Positions 36,204-45,462 are shown, counted from the first letter of the stretch. The stretch is DNA of 64,000 nt from Myxococcota bacterium (GCA_028284955.1 JANQQS010000080.1:1-64000); one strand, 5' to 3'. Notes: a model not told the origin generated them from the sequence alone. Translations and numbers: made by a program.

Positions 36204-36887
36204 CTATCGCTCCGGGCCGAGCAAGGCCGGACAGGGCTGCCCTTCACTGGCTCGGGGCAGCGTGGTCCAAAGCATGGGCAGCATCGACTTGAACTCGCAA
36301 CCTGGAACTTCGTACCCGCTTCCATTCGGATTGACGACGAAGCGAGCGTTCATGCGGTCGATCTGCACGTGGGTCGCGGGCAGTTGCGTTTCCTCGCTGG
36401 CCTCTCGGCCCTCGAAACTGCGGCTGGTCGAATTATTCTTCACCTCGACGTCAAACGACTGGTACGTCGTCGACCCTGTTCCGCCGTAGATATTCTCGCC
36501 ACACTGGTACGAAGGCGTAAACTGGAGCACGCGACGTTCGAGTCTCCGTCGGCCGGCAGCGCCCGATGTGCCGTCGCCCATTTCGCTACGGCTCGCTCGC
36601 AGAGCGGAGTCTTTAACGTAGGTAAGGCTGATCAGGTTGCCGATCAGGAGCAGATCGACGCTGACCAGTCCGCTGTGCTCAGTCCCCATGTCGGTGGACC
36701 CGCTTTGACACTTTCCAATAACCCCCGGCGGCCATTCTGGATCAGCAAGCACCGTACCCGATCCGTGGTTGCGCGAGTTCACCTTGGAGTCGAGCTCTCC
36801 GTTGCCCCTCGCATCCGCGCTGCACGCGAGCAACGCCGTGCCCCACACCAGCGGACGTACGTATCGAAGCCATTGCGTGCACAACAT
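36204..36887 (-). CDS. Hypothetical lipoprotein
   Basis: A 227-residue product with a lipobox (ALLAC, near residue 22) and AGGAG before ATG 36887. The mature part has four further Cys (KCQSGS, YQCGENIYGG, PGCEF, QPCPA), suggesting disulphides, and a beta-rich centre (SVDLLLIGNLISLTYVKD). No family recognised. It is the first of three short minus-strand lipoprotein genes between 36 and 40.4 kb, all with only genus-level style similarity. Confidence 0.68.
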   Translation of the reverse strand: MLCTQWLRYVRPLVWGTALLACSADARGNGELDSKVNSRNHGSGTVLADPEWPPGVIGKCQSGSTDMGTEHSGLVSVDLLLIGNLISLTYVKDSALRASRSEMGDGTSGAAGRRRLERRVLQFTPSYQCGENIYGGTGSTTYQSFDVEVKNNSTSRSFEGREASEETQLPATHVQIDRMNARFVVNPNGSGYEVPGCEFKSMLPMLWTTLPRASEGQPCPALLGPER

Positions 36888-36990
36888 CGCACTTCTCCTG
36901 AGACTGCATCTCGATGCCGAGACTGCATCTCAAAGAATCGATGCAAAATCGTAGCCAACTCGCGCGCGCGGCCGCTCGTCAACGCCTGCT

Positions 36991-37695
36991 CTACTGGGAC
37001 GAAACGTTTCCGCCGATGCCTGCCGCGCCGCCCGGTCCCAGCTGTTCACCCTCAAACTGCAGCGGATGGGAATTGCGTTCGATGTTCAAAAGATAGTCTG
37101 CTTGAAGGACATAACTTTGGCCGTGCAGCTTGAGCCGGTATGGGATCGACAGCGAGTACGACCAATCGTTCGATGCTGTTTTTCGGCGTGTGACGGTCAT
37201 AGGACCGCTGATCTCGCCTTGTCCCTGCGCCACATCGTGGTCAGAAGCGATGGCCAGATGTGCTAACTTAGTCGTCCGCAGCGTGAACTGCTCCCCGCCT
37301 TGGATCTTGCTTAGGATCCCTCGCGACACATTTGAGCGTTCGAATGTCCAAGAAAAACCACCGCGACGTTGCGCTCCAGCGATCTTTATATAGGGATTCG
37401 CGGGGTTGAATTTGCTTTTGCCGGAGAAGTGCCAAACGCTGTTCTGCGGCGCTCTTTTCATCGTGAACGCCCCGCCGTAGCCCGCCACGATCTCCTCTTT
37501 CTCGTGGTATATCCTCCAAGAGAGAATCGTCACGGCGACTTGTGAGCTCTTCGTCTCACTCATTTCGGGCGGCGACACCTCCGCGACGCACGCGGAAAGC
37601 GCCAGCAAACCGAGCGTCAATCCCGCGCGAATCTTCCGCCCGTGACGGCACCGGCTTCCTCCGCCCCTGAGGACGATTGTCGACACCAAGGCCAT
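36991..37695 (-). CDS. Hypothetical lipoprotein
   Basis: A 234-residue product with an Arg-rich N-region and a lipobox (ALSAC, Cys near 36). The mature part is beta-rich with aromatic strands (SWRIYHEKEEIVAGYGGAF; FSWTFERSNVSRG; WSYSLSIPYRLKLHGQSYVL, each within limits) and a Gly-rich end (GPGGAAGIGGN). GAGGGG precedes ATG 37695. It has no known motif. About 100 bases separate it from the next lipoprotein gene downstream (36204-36887), and the two may be one unit. Confidence 0.68.
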   Translation of the reverse strand: MALVSTIVLRGGGSRCRHGRKIRAGLTLGLLALSACVAEVSPPEMSETKSSQVAVTILSWRIYHEKEEIVAGYGGAFTMKRAPQNSVWHFSGKSKFNPANPYIKIAGAQRRGGFSWTFERSNVSRGILSKIQGGEQFTLRTTKLAHLAIASDHDVAQGQGEISGPMTVTRRKTASNDWSYSLSIPYRLKLHGQSYVLQADYLLNIERNSHPLQFEGEQLGPGGAAGIGGNVSSQ

Positions 37696-37771
37696 GCGCC
37701 CCTCATTGACGCAAAATCAAGGCCAACAGGAACGACCACAACATCTCGAACCATCCCCGCAATTAGACTGA

Positions 37772-38734
37772 CTACGCACTTGCCAGGAAGTGTTCGACTT
37801 CGAGCGCGGCCATGCATCCAGTACCGGCGGCGGTAATGGCCTGGCGCCATTTTTTGTCTTGCACGTCGCCGGCCGCGAATACTCCGGACACGCTGGTGGC
37901 CGTGGAGTCGGGCTTCGTGATCACGTAGCCGTCGTCGTCGGTCTCGAGCTGCCCGTTCAAGAACGAGGTGTTGGGCAGGTGACCGATCGCGAAAAATAAT
38001 CCCGTCGCTTCGATTTCTCTCTCGGTGTTGCTCTTGAGATCTTTGACGCGTACGCGCTCGAGCCCATCGCCGCCGAGCGCTTCCGTCACCACATGCGACC
38101 AAAGAAACTCAATCTTGGGATTGTCCATGGCCCGTTGCTGCATGATCTTTGACGCGCGCAGTTCGTCGCGACGGTGCACGATGTACACCTTGGAACCGTA
38201 CTTGGTGAGAAACGTCGCCTCCTCCATGGCCGAATCGCCGCCGCCGATCACCACCAAGGGTTGATTTCGGAATGCGGGGAGCGCTCCGTCGCACACCGCG
38301 CACGCGGACACGCCCCGCTGCCAAAGCTCGCCATCGCGCGCACCCGATATATCGAGTCGCTTGGCGGTCGCGCCGGTCGCAATGATGAGCGTCTCCGCGG
38401 TTCCCTCCTGGCTGTCGCTGCGGTAGGTAAAAGGTCGCTTCGACAGGTCGACTTCGGTGATCGTTTCGGTGTGGATTTCGGTTCCAAAGCGGACCGACTG
38501 GGCGCGGAATGCGTCGGTCAAATCGGGCCCGGTGACCCCTTCGGGGAATCCTGGGAAGTTTTCAACGTCGGTGGTGGTCGTGAGCTGGCCTCCGGCCGCT
38601 ACGCCTCCGGCCATGAACCCTTCAAAGAGCACGGGCTTGAGCTCGGCTCGGGCTGCATAAATAGCGGCTGTATGCGCGGCGGGGCCGCTGCCTACAATCA
38701 CCACTCGATGATTCTCCACACGTTGCGCAGACAT
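37772..38734 (-). CDS. trxB: Thioredoxin reductase
   Basis: NADPH-dependent FAD flavoenzyme that reduces thioredoxin. The 320-residue form from ATG 38734 is used because GAGGAG lies five bases upstream and the FAD motif ([19 protein letters not shown]) then starts at residue 10; the frame extends to 38845. The redox site is CAVCDG, followed by the NADPH motif [12 protein letters not shown] and [10 protein letters not shown]. The C-terminal [15 protein letters not shown] (FAD-binding) is intact. It is divergent from mazG with a 190-base shared promoter region. It could supply the Tpx at 26.7 kb through thioredoxin. Confidence 0.95.
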   Translation of the reverse strand: MSAQRVENHRVVIVGSGPAAHTAAIYAARAELKPVLFEGFMAGGVAAGGQLTTTTDVENFPGFPEGVTGPDLTDAFRAQSVRFGTEIHTETITEVDLSKRPFTYRSDSQEGTAETLIIATGATAKRLDISGARDGELWQRGVSACAVCDGALPAFRNQPLVVIGGGDSAMEEATFLTKYGSKVYIVHRRDELRASKIMQQRAMDNPKIEFLWSHVVTEALGGDGLERVRVKDLKSNTEREIEATGLFFAIGHLPNTSFLNGQLETDDDGYVITKPDSTATSVSGVFAAGDVQDKKWRQAITAAGTGCMAALEVEHFLASA

Positions 38735-38924
38735 AAGTCTCCTCGCTTGTTCCAGCCAGTCGATGAGCGTCGCGTCGACAACCGTCGGGCCGACCCACGC
38801 CTCGAAACCCAGCATGTCTCTGAGGCCGGAAGGTGTCGCATGCAAGGCGGTCGCTGTCGACCATTGGCCGATCGACGGGGCTTTGCCACCTCACAGGCAA
38901 GCGGGTACAAGCAGCGAGCGAACC

Positions 38925-39743
38925 ATGGACGAACAAGGCACCACGCTCCCCAAACTTGTCGGCATCATGCGGCAGCTGCTCGGCCCCGAAGGCTGTCCTT
39001 GGGACCGAAAACAGACGCTCGAATCGCTGCGGCCCTACGTCATCGAAGAAGCCTTCGAGGTGGTCGACGCCATCGACCAGGGAGAACCCGAAGCCCTGCG
39101 AGAAGAGCTTGGCGATCTCTTACTCCAGGTGGTCTTTCAGGCCGAGCTCGCGCGAAGCAAAGGTTGGTTCGGAGCCGACGGAGTGATCGACGCAATTTGC
39201 GAAAAACTCGTTCGGCGCCACCCGTGGGTGTTTGGAAACGAACCCGTAGAAAACGCCGACGACGCGATGAACCAATGGGAACGCATCAAAGCTGAAGAAA
39301 AACGTCTCCGCGCCGAGCGCGGCCTCGCCCCCAAACCAACCGGCGCCCTCTCCGGCGTGCCGGTGGCGCTTCCCGCGCTTCTGCGTGCGATGCGCGTCGG
39401 GGAAAAAGCCAGCGCGGCAGGGTTTGATTGGCTCGATGCGCAAGGCCCACGAGAAAAAGTCGACGAAGAACTGCGCGAGCTCGACGAAGCCGTGCGCAAC
39501 GGAGACAAAGCCCATCAACAAGACGAACTCGGAGACGTCCTCTTCGCGCTGGCAAACTTCGCCCGCAAACAAGGGCTCGACGCTGAAGCCGCGCTCCGCG
39601 GCACGCTCGACAGATTCTCCAGGCGCTTTCGGCATGTCGAAGAACAAGCCGAGACAGCCGGGCGTTCGCTCAAAAATATGAGCCAAGACGAACTGGACGA
39701 GCTTTGGAACCAAGCCAAACGGTCGGTGCGCGAGAGCGTCTAA
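38925..39743 (+). CDS. mazG: Nucleoside triphosphate pyrophosphohydrolase
   Basis: Hydrolyses (d)NTPs to monophosphates and pyrophosphate (house-cleaning). ATG 38925 gives 272 residues, the usual length, with the canonical start (LPKLVGIMRQLLGPEGCPWDRKQT in parts). Two tandem MazG domains are seen, with metal-binding EEAFEVVDAI...EELGDLLLQVVF and DEELRELDEAV...DELGDVLFALANF. The open frame upstream of 38925 is the shadow of the trxB region. No toxin-antitoxin partner (MazE/F) lies nearby. Confidence 0.95.
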   Translation: MDEQGTTLPKLVGIMRQLLGPEGCPWDRKQTLESLRPYVIEEAFEVVDAIDQGEPEALREELGDLLLQVVFQAELARSKGWFGADGVIDAICEKLVRRHPWVFGNEPVENADDAMNQWERIKAEEKRLRAERGLAPKPTGALSGVPVALPALLRAMRVGEKASAAGFDWLDAQGPREKVDEELRELDEAVRNGDKAHQQDELGDVLFALANFARKQGLDAEAALRGTLDRFSRRFRHVEEQAETAGRSLKNMSQDELDELWNQAKRSVRESV

Positions 39744-39814
39744 AGCAGCAACTGAAACGACCTGCCGCGTCAGTCGCGAGCGCCTTGCCTGCAATGACGC
39801 AACGAGCAGCGCAG

Positions 39815-40321
39815 CTATAACTCCGAGTTCGAAACGTATGTCGGTCCACGCTCGCATCGGATTCCGATAAACCACGATGCGAAATGCTTTTTTTCGTCCC
39901 ATGAATTCTTTATTGGATTCCAAACGACAACGGATCGGTTAACTGTCCCGTGGAGTGGGATGTACGAATTTGCGCTTCCGTTAATTTTGGCACGGCAAAA
40001 TTTGTTGGCGGAGATCCGTTCCGCCGCGGTATCGCAAGTCACATCGCCTTCAAACCCACCCTTCTTCGTGACACACGGCGCAACCAGTTTTCCGCTGATC
40101 CGCAGACGTGGCGGGTTCGCCAGTGTGGGCCACCAGCGGCGAATATTCTCCACTTCATTGGACGAGAAACCATATTGAACGACCTGCCCCGTCTGCTTCG
40201 CGGTCTCACCGCTAGACTCGTCGCCCGAAACACCCGCGACGCAACCGAATGCGACGGTGCACAGCACCAATGTTCCGAGCGATGCGAGCACGCGCGCCAC
40301 ACCAACCATGGAACGCTCCAT
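39815..40321 (-). CDS. Hypothetical lipoprotein
   Basis: ATG 40321 gives a typical lipoprotein signal (MERSMVGVARVLASLGTL then VAFGC); the frame is open to 40378. The mature product, about 140 residues, contains five Cys and a beta-rich pattern (RLRISGKLVAPCVTKKGGF; INGSANSYIPLHGTV). No family recognised. It lies between mazG (convergent) and a long hexamer tract. It is shorter than, and not visibly homologous to, the lipoproteins at 36.2 and 37.0 kb. Confidence 0.65.
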   Translation of the reverse strand: MERSMVGVARVLASLGTLVLCTVAFGCVAGVSGDESSGETAKQTGQVVQYGFSSNEVENIRRWWPTLANPPRLRISGKLVAPCVTKKGGFEGDVTCDTAAERISANKFCRAKINGSANSYIPLHGTVNRSVVVWNPIKNSWDEKKHFASWFIGIRCERGPTYVSNSEL

Positions 40322-40429
40322 AGCTTGCCTGCGAACACAACGTCTATTCGCCACCGATATGTCTTCCGAAATCGTCATGCTTTCGCATATCTAACACACG
40401 CGACCTTTTCCCGACCACCGACCCAATGG

Positions 40430-40770
40430 CACGGGATCGGAAAGCCCGCGCCGCTGCCGAAACCGATCCAAAACCGATCCTGATTCGGACGCCGATTCAG
40501 ACGCCGAAACCGATCCAGACGCCGAAACCGATCCCGCAACCGAACCTGACACCTGATCCCGGTGCTGAACCTGTTCCCGATCCCGTACCAGTTTCGGGTG
40601 CTGGTTCAGGATCGGTGTCGGGAACCGGATCGGGATCAGGTTCAGCCTTGGTTCAGCCTCGGGATCAGTGTCAGGTTCGGGTACGGCAGCGGTTACCGCA
40701 TCAGCCTCGGTTTCTGCGTCCGTCTCAGCTTCTGTTTCTGCGTCCGGATCTCCTGCGGGCAAGCCACAGG
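40430..40770. repeat. Degenerate six-base tract
   Basis: A continuous run of six-base units such as GCCGAT-TCAGAC-GCCGAA-ACCGAT in the first half, then TTCAGG-ATCGGT-GTCGGG-ATCAGG and then TTTCTG-CGTCCG. It belongs to the same class as the 23.8 and 53.7 kb tracts but its base composition drifts along its length. It fills the gap upstream of the 39815-40321 gene and runs through the stop codon of the DUF2330 gene at 40725. No gene is called in 40379-40724. Confidence 0.8.
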
Positions 40771-42410
40771 CCCATGCCCATCAAACAGAGCAGGCTTTCG
40801 AAGAGTTTGTGACGAGGCACGACGCGTACTGCGCATCCGCTGCCGCCCGACATGCCGCCGCCAGCGCCCGTTGCTGTCACGAACGTCGATCCTTCGACCG
40901 GCGGCAAGTTGGGAAACGGGGGAATGTCATCGCCAACTTCTTCGCACGTCACGCGGTTGATAGGATTGCCGTCGCTTCCGTTGTCGGTGCGGGCCACCGC
41001 GCCGTACCCAGCTTCGCACGCGCAGGTCGGGTTGCCATTGATGGTCAAGCACTCTCCATGCTCGCCGCAGTCGAAATCCGTGCATCCGTCAGGGAAATCA
41101 GGGCCCGTCGCTTCGCCGGCCGCGGCCGACATGAAGTTGAGGGCGACCGGCTCGCAGTAGAGGCTGAGCTGCCCATTGGCGGTGGTGGTGGGGCGCGCAG
41201 TGGTATCCGCCGCACACACGCACGCGTCTTGATCGCCCTCCAACGTTTTCACGCACACGCCGTTGCGGCCGCAATAAGTGAACACGCATGGCTCCGGCGG
41301 TTGCTCGCACGAGTTCGGGTCGATGTCGGGGTCATCAATATTGTGAATGTTGTCCACTTCGCTTTGGTCTTCAGCCACCGCGAACATCGGATCTCGGCTC
41401 ATCTCTTCGGCGCTTACGCGAGTATATAGGCGCGTGACATAGTCATACTGGCGCAATAAGTTGAGCACTGCTTCGTTCGCTTCCATCGCGTCGTCGTTGT
41501 TCGGCGGGACGAACTGGTTTTCGAACATCTGAATCAGCTCTGCGCTCGGCTTCGCATACTCGGTCACAAACGCGTGCCCGCCGACCTTGTCGACTTCACG
41601 AGAGACCACGGTCAGGTAGTTGTTGCGGAACCCAAACGAATCGAACTCGATGAGCTCGTCGGGAATCTTGAGGTCTTCGAAGTTTTCCGGGGCGTACCGT
41701 CGGTCGGCAAGAATCCAAGCCTTGACGCCCATCTCCGGTTGCGCGGCCACCGTGGTGAGCCGGATCGGAATCATCGGCTTTTCGGATTGGTAGGTCATCT
41801 GAATGGGTTCGATATCGTCGACATCGGAATCGGGAAGCAGCTTCATCGCCAAGAACTTCATGCCCTCGCGAACGTAGGGCTCAATGAACGGCACCATCGA
41901 ATCGGCGATGCGGTATTCATTGTCCTGTAGCCACGACACAAGCTCTTCGGCGGATTCGCCTTCCAGCGTCACCGTGTCAAACGGGCCGACCGCCTCGCGC
42001 GCGATCACCGTCACGCCGCTGCCGCCATTTGAACTATCCTCAGACGCGCTCGCGACACGCAAGAAGCACTGATTGTTTTGGTATTGCGGCTCGGTGGCTA
42101 AGTCGAGGCCTTGCATCGCGAGCTGAGGAAAGCCCACGTCGAGATCAGGGCGACTCGGTACTGGCACAATCCACGCAAAGTTGTCTCGGTCGCCGGCGTA
42201 AGTGATTTGCACGTATGCCGTGATGGTCCCATCCCCGTTCACCGTGAAGATGATCCGTTCGGCCGTTTGGTCGACGGGGGTACGCGAGCAGAAGAACCCG
42301 CCGCACGCTTCGGCGGCCTTTGGCCAAATCATCATCGCACTCGCCGCGCACGCGAGTCCCGCCAAGAACGCTTTCGCCCCCAAACCCCGTATCACCCGAT
42401 TCCGCACCAT
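40725..42410 (-). CDS. DUF2330 protein with EGF-like region and GC-transmembrane-Arg surface tail
   Basis: ATG 42410 (561 residues) is chosen because GGAGGA precedes it; the frame extends to 42497. After the signal peptide comes the DUF2330 hallmark EACGGFFCS, then the beta-rich domain (FTVNGDGTITAYVQITYAGD, FAWIVPVPSRPDLDVG). Residues about 390-520 hold two Cys-rich EGF-like parts (GCTDFDCGEHGECLTINGN). The end is a MYXO-CTERM-like sorting tail: GSGCAVRV, a hydrophobic helix (LLCLMGMGLWLA) and RRRSGRRNR. It is probably anchored on the outer surface. The last codons run into the hexamer tract. Confidence 0.88.
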   Translation of the reverse strand: MVRNRVIRGLGAKAFLAGLACAASAMMIWPKAAEACGGFFCSRTPVDQTAERIIFTVNGDGTITAYVQITYAGDRDNFAWIVPVPSRPDLDVGFPQLAMQGLDLATEPQYQNNQCFLRVASASEDSSNGGSGVTVIAREAVGPFDTVTLEGESAEELVSWLQDNEYRIADSMVPFIEPYVREGMKFLAMKLLPDSDVDDIEPIQMTYQSEKPMIPIRLTTVAAQPEMGVKAWILADRRYAPENFEDLKIPDELIEFDSFGFRNNYLTVVSREVDKVGGHAFVTEYAKPSAELIQMFENQFVPPNNDDAMEANEAVLNLLRQYDYVTRLYTRVSAEEMSRDPMFAVAEDQSEVDNIHNIDDPDIDPNSCEQPPEPCVFTYCGRNGVCVKTLEGDQDACVCAADTTARPTTTANGQLSLYCEPVALNFMSAAAGEATGPDFPDGCTDFDCGEHGECLTINGNPTCACEAGYGAVARTDNGSDGNPINRVTCEEVGDDIPPFPNLPPVEGSTFVTATGAGGGMSGGSGCAVRVVPRHKLFESLLCLMGMGLWLARRRSGRRNRS

Positions 42411-42583
42411 GTCCCGTCCTCCTGGTCGCACCTTGGCTGACCGCGTACGCCGCAAACCGTACATGCAGACCGCCCTATGTTCCAAGATGCATACCAAACT
42501 CAGCTTCCTCCACCGATTCGAGAAAACCCTATTATTTTATACACCTAAACAGTGGCCGAACACCTCTGATCACAATCATGTCA

Positions 42584-43387
42584 TCACTTCTGCGTGCCAG
42601 GCTGTGCCATGCCGAGGTCGCGTCCCCCCAACTTCTCGCTCAATCTACGCAGACGCTCGATTCGTTTTGTGGTCAGCGGATGGGTCGATGCCCATGCGAG
42701 CGCGCGTCCGGCTTCGCTCTCCATCGCCGACATCGATTCGAAAAAATCGAGCGTTCCCGTTGTTGTTCCGTACACCTTGTGGACCAAGCGCAAACCAAAC
42801 TCGTCGGCGCGAAACTCTGCCGCTTGCGAGTACTGCCGGTCCGCAAGGAGCGCTGCGGTTTCGAACACCGAGACCCCCGAGCGACCGAACATCAAACTCA
42901 GCGCGGTATGCTGCAACAGCGCCCGCCCCATCGCTCGCAGTGCGTCGCGATGCGCGTGATGCCCGAGTTCGTGCGCCAACACCATCGCAAGCCCCATGTC
43001 GCTTTTGGCGGCATCTCGCAATCCCGCGGTGATCCCGATGCCGCCACCAGGCAGCGCAAACGCGTTGGGAAGGGGCTCGTCCAGGTAGAACAGCCGATAC
43101 GGCAAATCGCGTAGTCCCGGGCCTGTACGAAGCCGCTCTAGGATCGCGCGGGCGCGCTGAACGTCCTCGTTGTTCTTAGGGGGCGAACCAAGATCCACCT
43201 GAAACCATTCTGCCTCTTTTTGATCCGAAATCCGAGCGGCGACCAAATCCGCAATCCATCCAAGAGACGCATAGACCGCCACCGCCACACCCACGACAAC
43301 ACCAACCACCTTGAGCGTCGTGCGAGGCGAAGCTTGTCCGCGCGATGCGTCGGCGGTGTGCTCAAGCTCTTTGGGGACGTACTTCAT
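42584..43387 (-). CDS. M48-family zinc metalloprotease, membrane-anchored
   Basis: A 267-residue peptidase with one N-terminal transmembrane helix (TLKVVGVVVGVAVAVYASLGW) and an M48 domain: NAFALPGGGIGITAGL, the zinc motif HELGHHAHRD, and the downstream metal ligand in AAEFRADEFGLRLV. The C-terminal TKRIERLRRL helix matches BepA/LoiP-like proteases. It probably degrades misfolded envelope proteins. Next to the YbjQ pair on the same strand with a 37-base gap. It lacks the TPR domain of BepA. Confidence 0.9.
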   Translation of the reverse strand: MKYVPKELEHTADASRGQASPRTTLKVVGVVVGVAVAVYASLGWIADLVAARISDQKEAEWFQVDLGSPPKNNEDVQRARAILERLRTGPGLRDLPYRLFYLDEPLPNAFALPGGGIGITAGLRDAAKSDMGLAMVLAHELGHHAHRDALRAMGRALLQHTALSLMFGRSGVSVFETAALLADRQYSQAAEFRADEFGLRLVHKVYGTTTGTLDFFESMSAMESEAGRALAWASTHPLTTKRIERLRRLSEKLGGRDLGMAQPGTQK

Positions 43388-43424
43388 CGGCCAGCCCCAT
43401 CAAGAACGAGTGCGGCAGCTCAAA

Positions 43425-43910
43425 CTATTCGGATGCGACACTCGGCCCTGCAAACTTGAGCGCGGTCGCATACGCCAGCACCTCGACGGTGCCGATAGCG
43501 TCTCGCCCTGACGCGTTCGAAATGGAGGAGGTAACCAGCCGCGTGTTCACGTAAGAATCCGCGTCGGGCTGAGATTCTTTCATGCGTAGCAGCGCTTCTC
43601 GGCGCGCGCGGTCAATAAGCGATGCGTAGGAATGAATCTCGCCGCCGAACAGCATGGTGAATACGCTGACAAAGCGCTTAAAGTGATCGATGGACACAAC
43701 CACCGAGCCTACTGCCATCGTCGACTCCCGCACCATCATGCTCGAGTCCCACTGCTTCGAGGTCAGTGCAGGTTTATGCAAAAAACGCCGCTCGCGCTCT
43801 TTGATCGACGCGTAATGCTTCTTCTCCGTCTGGGAGCCGACATACCAGCCGGCAGCGATTAACAAGATCGGCAGCCCCAGCTGGAGCCCGAAAATCAGAA
43901 AGTCGGCCAT
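43425..43910 (-). CDS. YbjQ-like (UPF0145) protein with N-terminal membrane helix
   Basis: The 161-residue product has an N-terminal transmembrane helix (FGLQLGLPILLIAAGWYVG) and a charged linker, then a diverged YbjQ/DUF74 domain (AVGSVVVSIDHFKRF, IDRARREALLRMKESQ, VNTRLVTSSIS, VEVLAYATALKF). Compared with its neighbour the Gly-rich loop is changed, so it may be non-functional in oligomerisation. Its ATG overlaps the stop of the 43910-44227 gene by one base, so the two are coupled. Confidence 0.8.
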   Translation of the reverse strand: MADFLIFGLQLGLPILLIAAGWYVGSQTEKKHYASIKERERRFLHKPALTSKQWDSSMMVRESTMAVGSVVVSIDHFKRFVSVFTMLFGGEIHSYASLIDRARREALLRMKESQPDADSYVNTRLVTSSISNASGRDAIGTVEVLAYATALKFAGPSVASE

Positions 43911-44227
43911 CAGTTCTGCACCAGTACCGCCGTACCGTACGCCAAGATCTCGGATGCCCCCTGCGCGACCGACGAGGTTGTAAATCGTACATTGATGATC
44001 GCGTTCGCGCCGAGCTCGGTGGCTTGCGCGACCATGCGCTGGGTCGCTTCCGCGCGGCTCTCCTGGAGGAGCTCGGTGTAGCCTTTGAGCTCGCCTCCGA
44101 CGATATTCTTGAGCCCGGCGGCAAAGTCTCGCCCAAAATGCTTGGCGCGAATGGTGCTGCCTTGCACCAGACCAAAGTGTTGCACGATCGTCGAACCAGG
44201 AATGCTATCGATATTCGTCAGAATCAC
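43910..44227 (-). CDS. YbjQ family (UPF0145/DUF74) protein
   Basis: A 105-residue soluble protein with the full YbjQ pattern: TNIDSIPGSTIVQHFGLVQGST, GGELKGYTELLQESRAEAT, ELGANAIINVRFTTSSV and EILAYGTAVLV, each seen in part. Members form pentameric rings and were proposed to bind metal; the biological role is unclear. It is upstream of and coupled to the membrane-anchored paralogue, so a mixed or membrane-tethered ring is an inference. Confidence 0.9.
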   Translation of the reverse strand: MILTNIDSIPGSTIVQHFGLVQGSTIRAKHFGRDFAAGLKNIVGGELKGYTELLQESRAEATQRMVAQATELGANAIINVRFTTSSVAQGASEILAYGTAVLVQN

Positions 44228-44364
44228 GCCGCGTTACCCTCCCTGCAAGGTTCCTCGGCGAGGAAGCTTGCGAGGCTAGGTTACCAGATTGTCGGCTGCC
44301 GCGACAAAGTCGACCTCCCCGAACGTGACTTGCCGGGCGCGCGTTCTGTAGCGATAACCCAGAT

Positions 44365-45147
44365 GTGACCGAGCTCATCGAACCCAAGCACATCGCCCCC
44401 CTCGAACTGACCAACGAAGATCGCGTATTCGTGCTCACCGGCGCCGGGGTCAGCGCCGAAAGCGGCCTACGCACCTTCCGCGATTCAGACGGTCTTTGGG
44501 AACAGCATCGGGTGGAGGATGTCGCAACGCCTGAAGCATGGGCGCGCGACCCAGAGCTCGTGTGGAGATTCTACAGCTTACGACGCGAGCAAGCCGCCAA
44601 AGCTGAACCCAACGCGGCGCACCATGCACTGGCGCAGCTCGAACAAAAGCTCGGCGAGCGCTTCTATCTGTGCACCCAAAACGTCGACGACCTGCACGAG
44701 CGCGCGGGCAACAAGCGCGTGCACCACATGCACGGCATGCTCTTTCTCAGTCGCTGCGAACAAGGCTCCAGCCAAAACGACGGCCTGCGATATCACTGCC
44801 CCTGCGGACGCGACGACCCCCAAGCCGACGCCAAGAGCTACCCCGACCTCGCGTCCGTACCGCGCTGCACAGACGGAGGTCGTCTGCGTCCTCACATCTG
44901 TTGGTTCGGCGAAGTCCCCTTCGGCATGAACCAAATCATCGGCGAACTCAGCCGCTGCACCGTGTTCATCACCATCGGCAGCTCCGGATCCGTATACCCC
45001 GCCGCCGGATTCGTGCGCCACGCCCGCGGCCTACCCCACAACCCCAAACGCATCTACATCGGCCCCGAACCCCCAGACAACGCCCACGAGTTCAACCAAA
45101 TCCTCCAAGGCCCCGCCACAGAAACACTACCGCGGCTCGTGGGCTAG
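44365..45147 (+). CDS. Sir2-family NAD-dependent protein deacylase
   Basis: A 260-residue sirtuin removing acyl groups from Lys with NAD. Motifs: GAGVSAESGLRTFRDSDGLW, TQNVDDLHERAG, the catalytic HMHG, four zinc-binding Cys (SRCEQGS; YHCPCGRD; PRCTDGG) and PHICWFGE. The longer Cys-Cys spacer, with 14 to 30 residues between the Cys pairs, is unusual. The start is GTG 44365. The stop codon TAG (45145-45147) is the first three bases of element copy C, so the last residue Gly is directly followed by repeat DNA. Confidence 0.93.
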   Translation: MTELIEPKHIAPLELTNEDRVFVLTGAGVSAESGLRTFRDSDGLWEQHRVEDVATPEAWARDPELVWRFYSLRREQAAKAEPNAAHHALAQLEQKLGERFYLCTQNVDDLHERAGNKRVHHMHGMLFLSRCEQGSSQNDGLRYHCPCGRDDPQADAKSYPDLASVPRCTDGGRLRPHICWFGEVPFGMNQIIGELSRCTVFITIGSSGSVYPAAGFVRHARGLPHNPKRIYIGPEPPDNAHEFNQILQGPATETLPRLVG

Positions 45148-45361
45148 AGCGCTGATCTTTTGGCCTGATTGCGGCTGGACTAGGGTCCTTCGGACCCGTA
45201 CTGCGTCTAGACCTGTGCAGCTCCACGGACTTCGTCCGCTCCGCCTTGCACAGCTCCAGTCGCAACAACCTCCTCGCTCTCTCCCTGCGAAAGGCTCGGA
45301 GCCTTCCTCAGTCGTTCGTTGTGGGGGCGCTCGCAATCAGACTCAAAATCTCAGCACTCTA
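45145..45361 (+). repeat. TAGAGC hairpin element, copy C, complete with 11-bp terminal inverted repeats
   Basis: Starts TAGAGCGCTGA and ends TCAGCACTCTA (10 of 11 bases inverted-complementary), both ends bounded by TA. Inside are three-base-loop hairpins: GGGTCC-TTC-GGACCC (45183-45197), CGGAC-TTC-GTCCG (45226-45238) and AAGGCT-CGG-AGCCTT (45291-45305), and a longer CTGTGC/GCACAG pairing. The first 124 bases match copy A. The size (217 bp), TIR and TA ends recall MITEs of the Tc1/mariner-IS630 type; this classification is inference. Confidence 0.8.
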
Positions 45362-45418
45362 TGAGACGCGGCTTAGCCTTTTCGACCAGCGTGAAGGCAT
45401 GCCGCGAACTCTCCGGTA

Positions 45419-45453
45419 ACCAGGTCACGTGCATCCCGGCGGGGGAGCTTGGG
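45419..45453 (+). repeat. 35-bp direct repeat, left copy
   Basis: ACCAGGTCACGTGC followed by a C-rich block and GCGGGGGAGCTTGGG; it is repeated at 45595-45629 with 3 mismatches. Confidence 0.85.
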
Positions 45454-45462
45454 AGACTGTGT

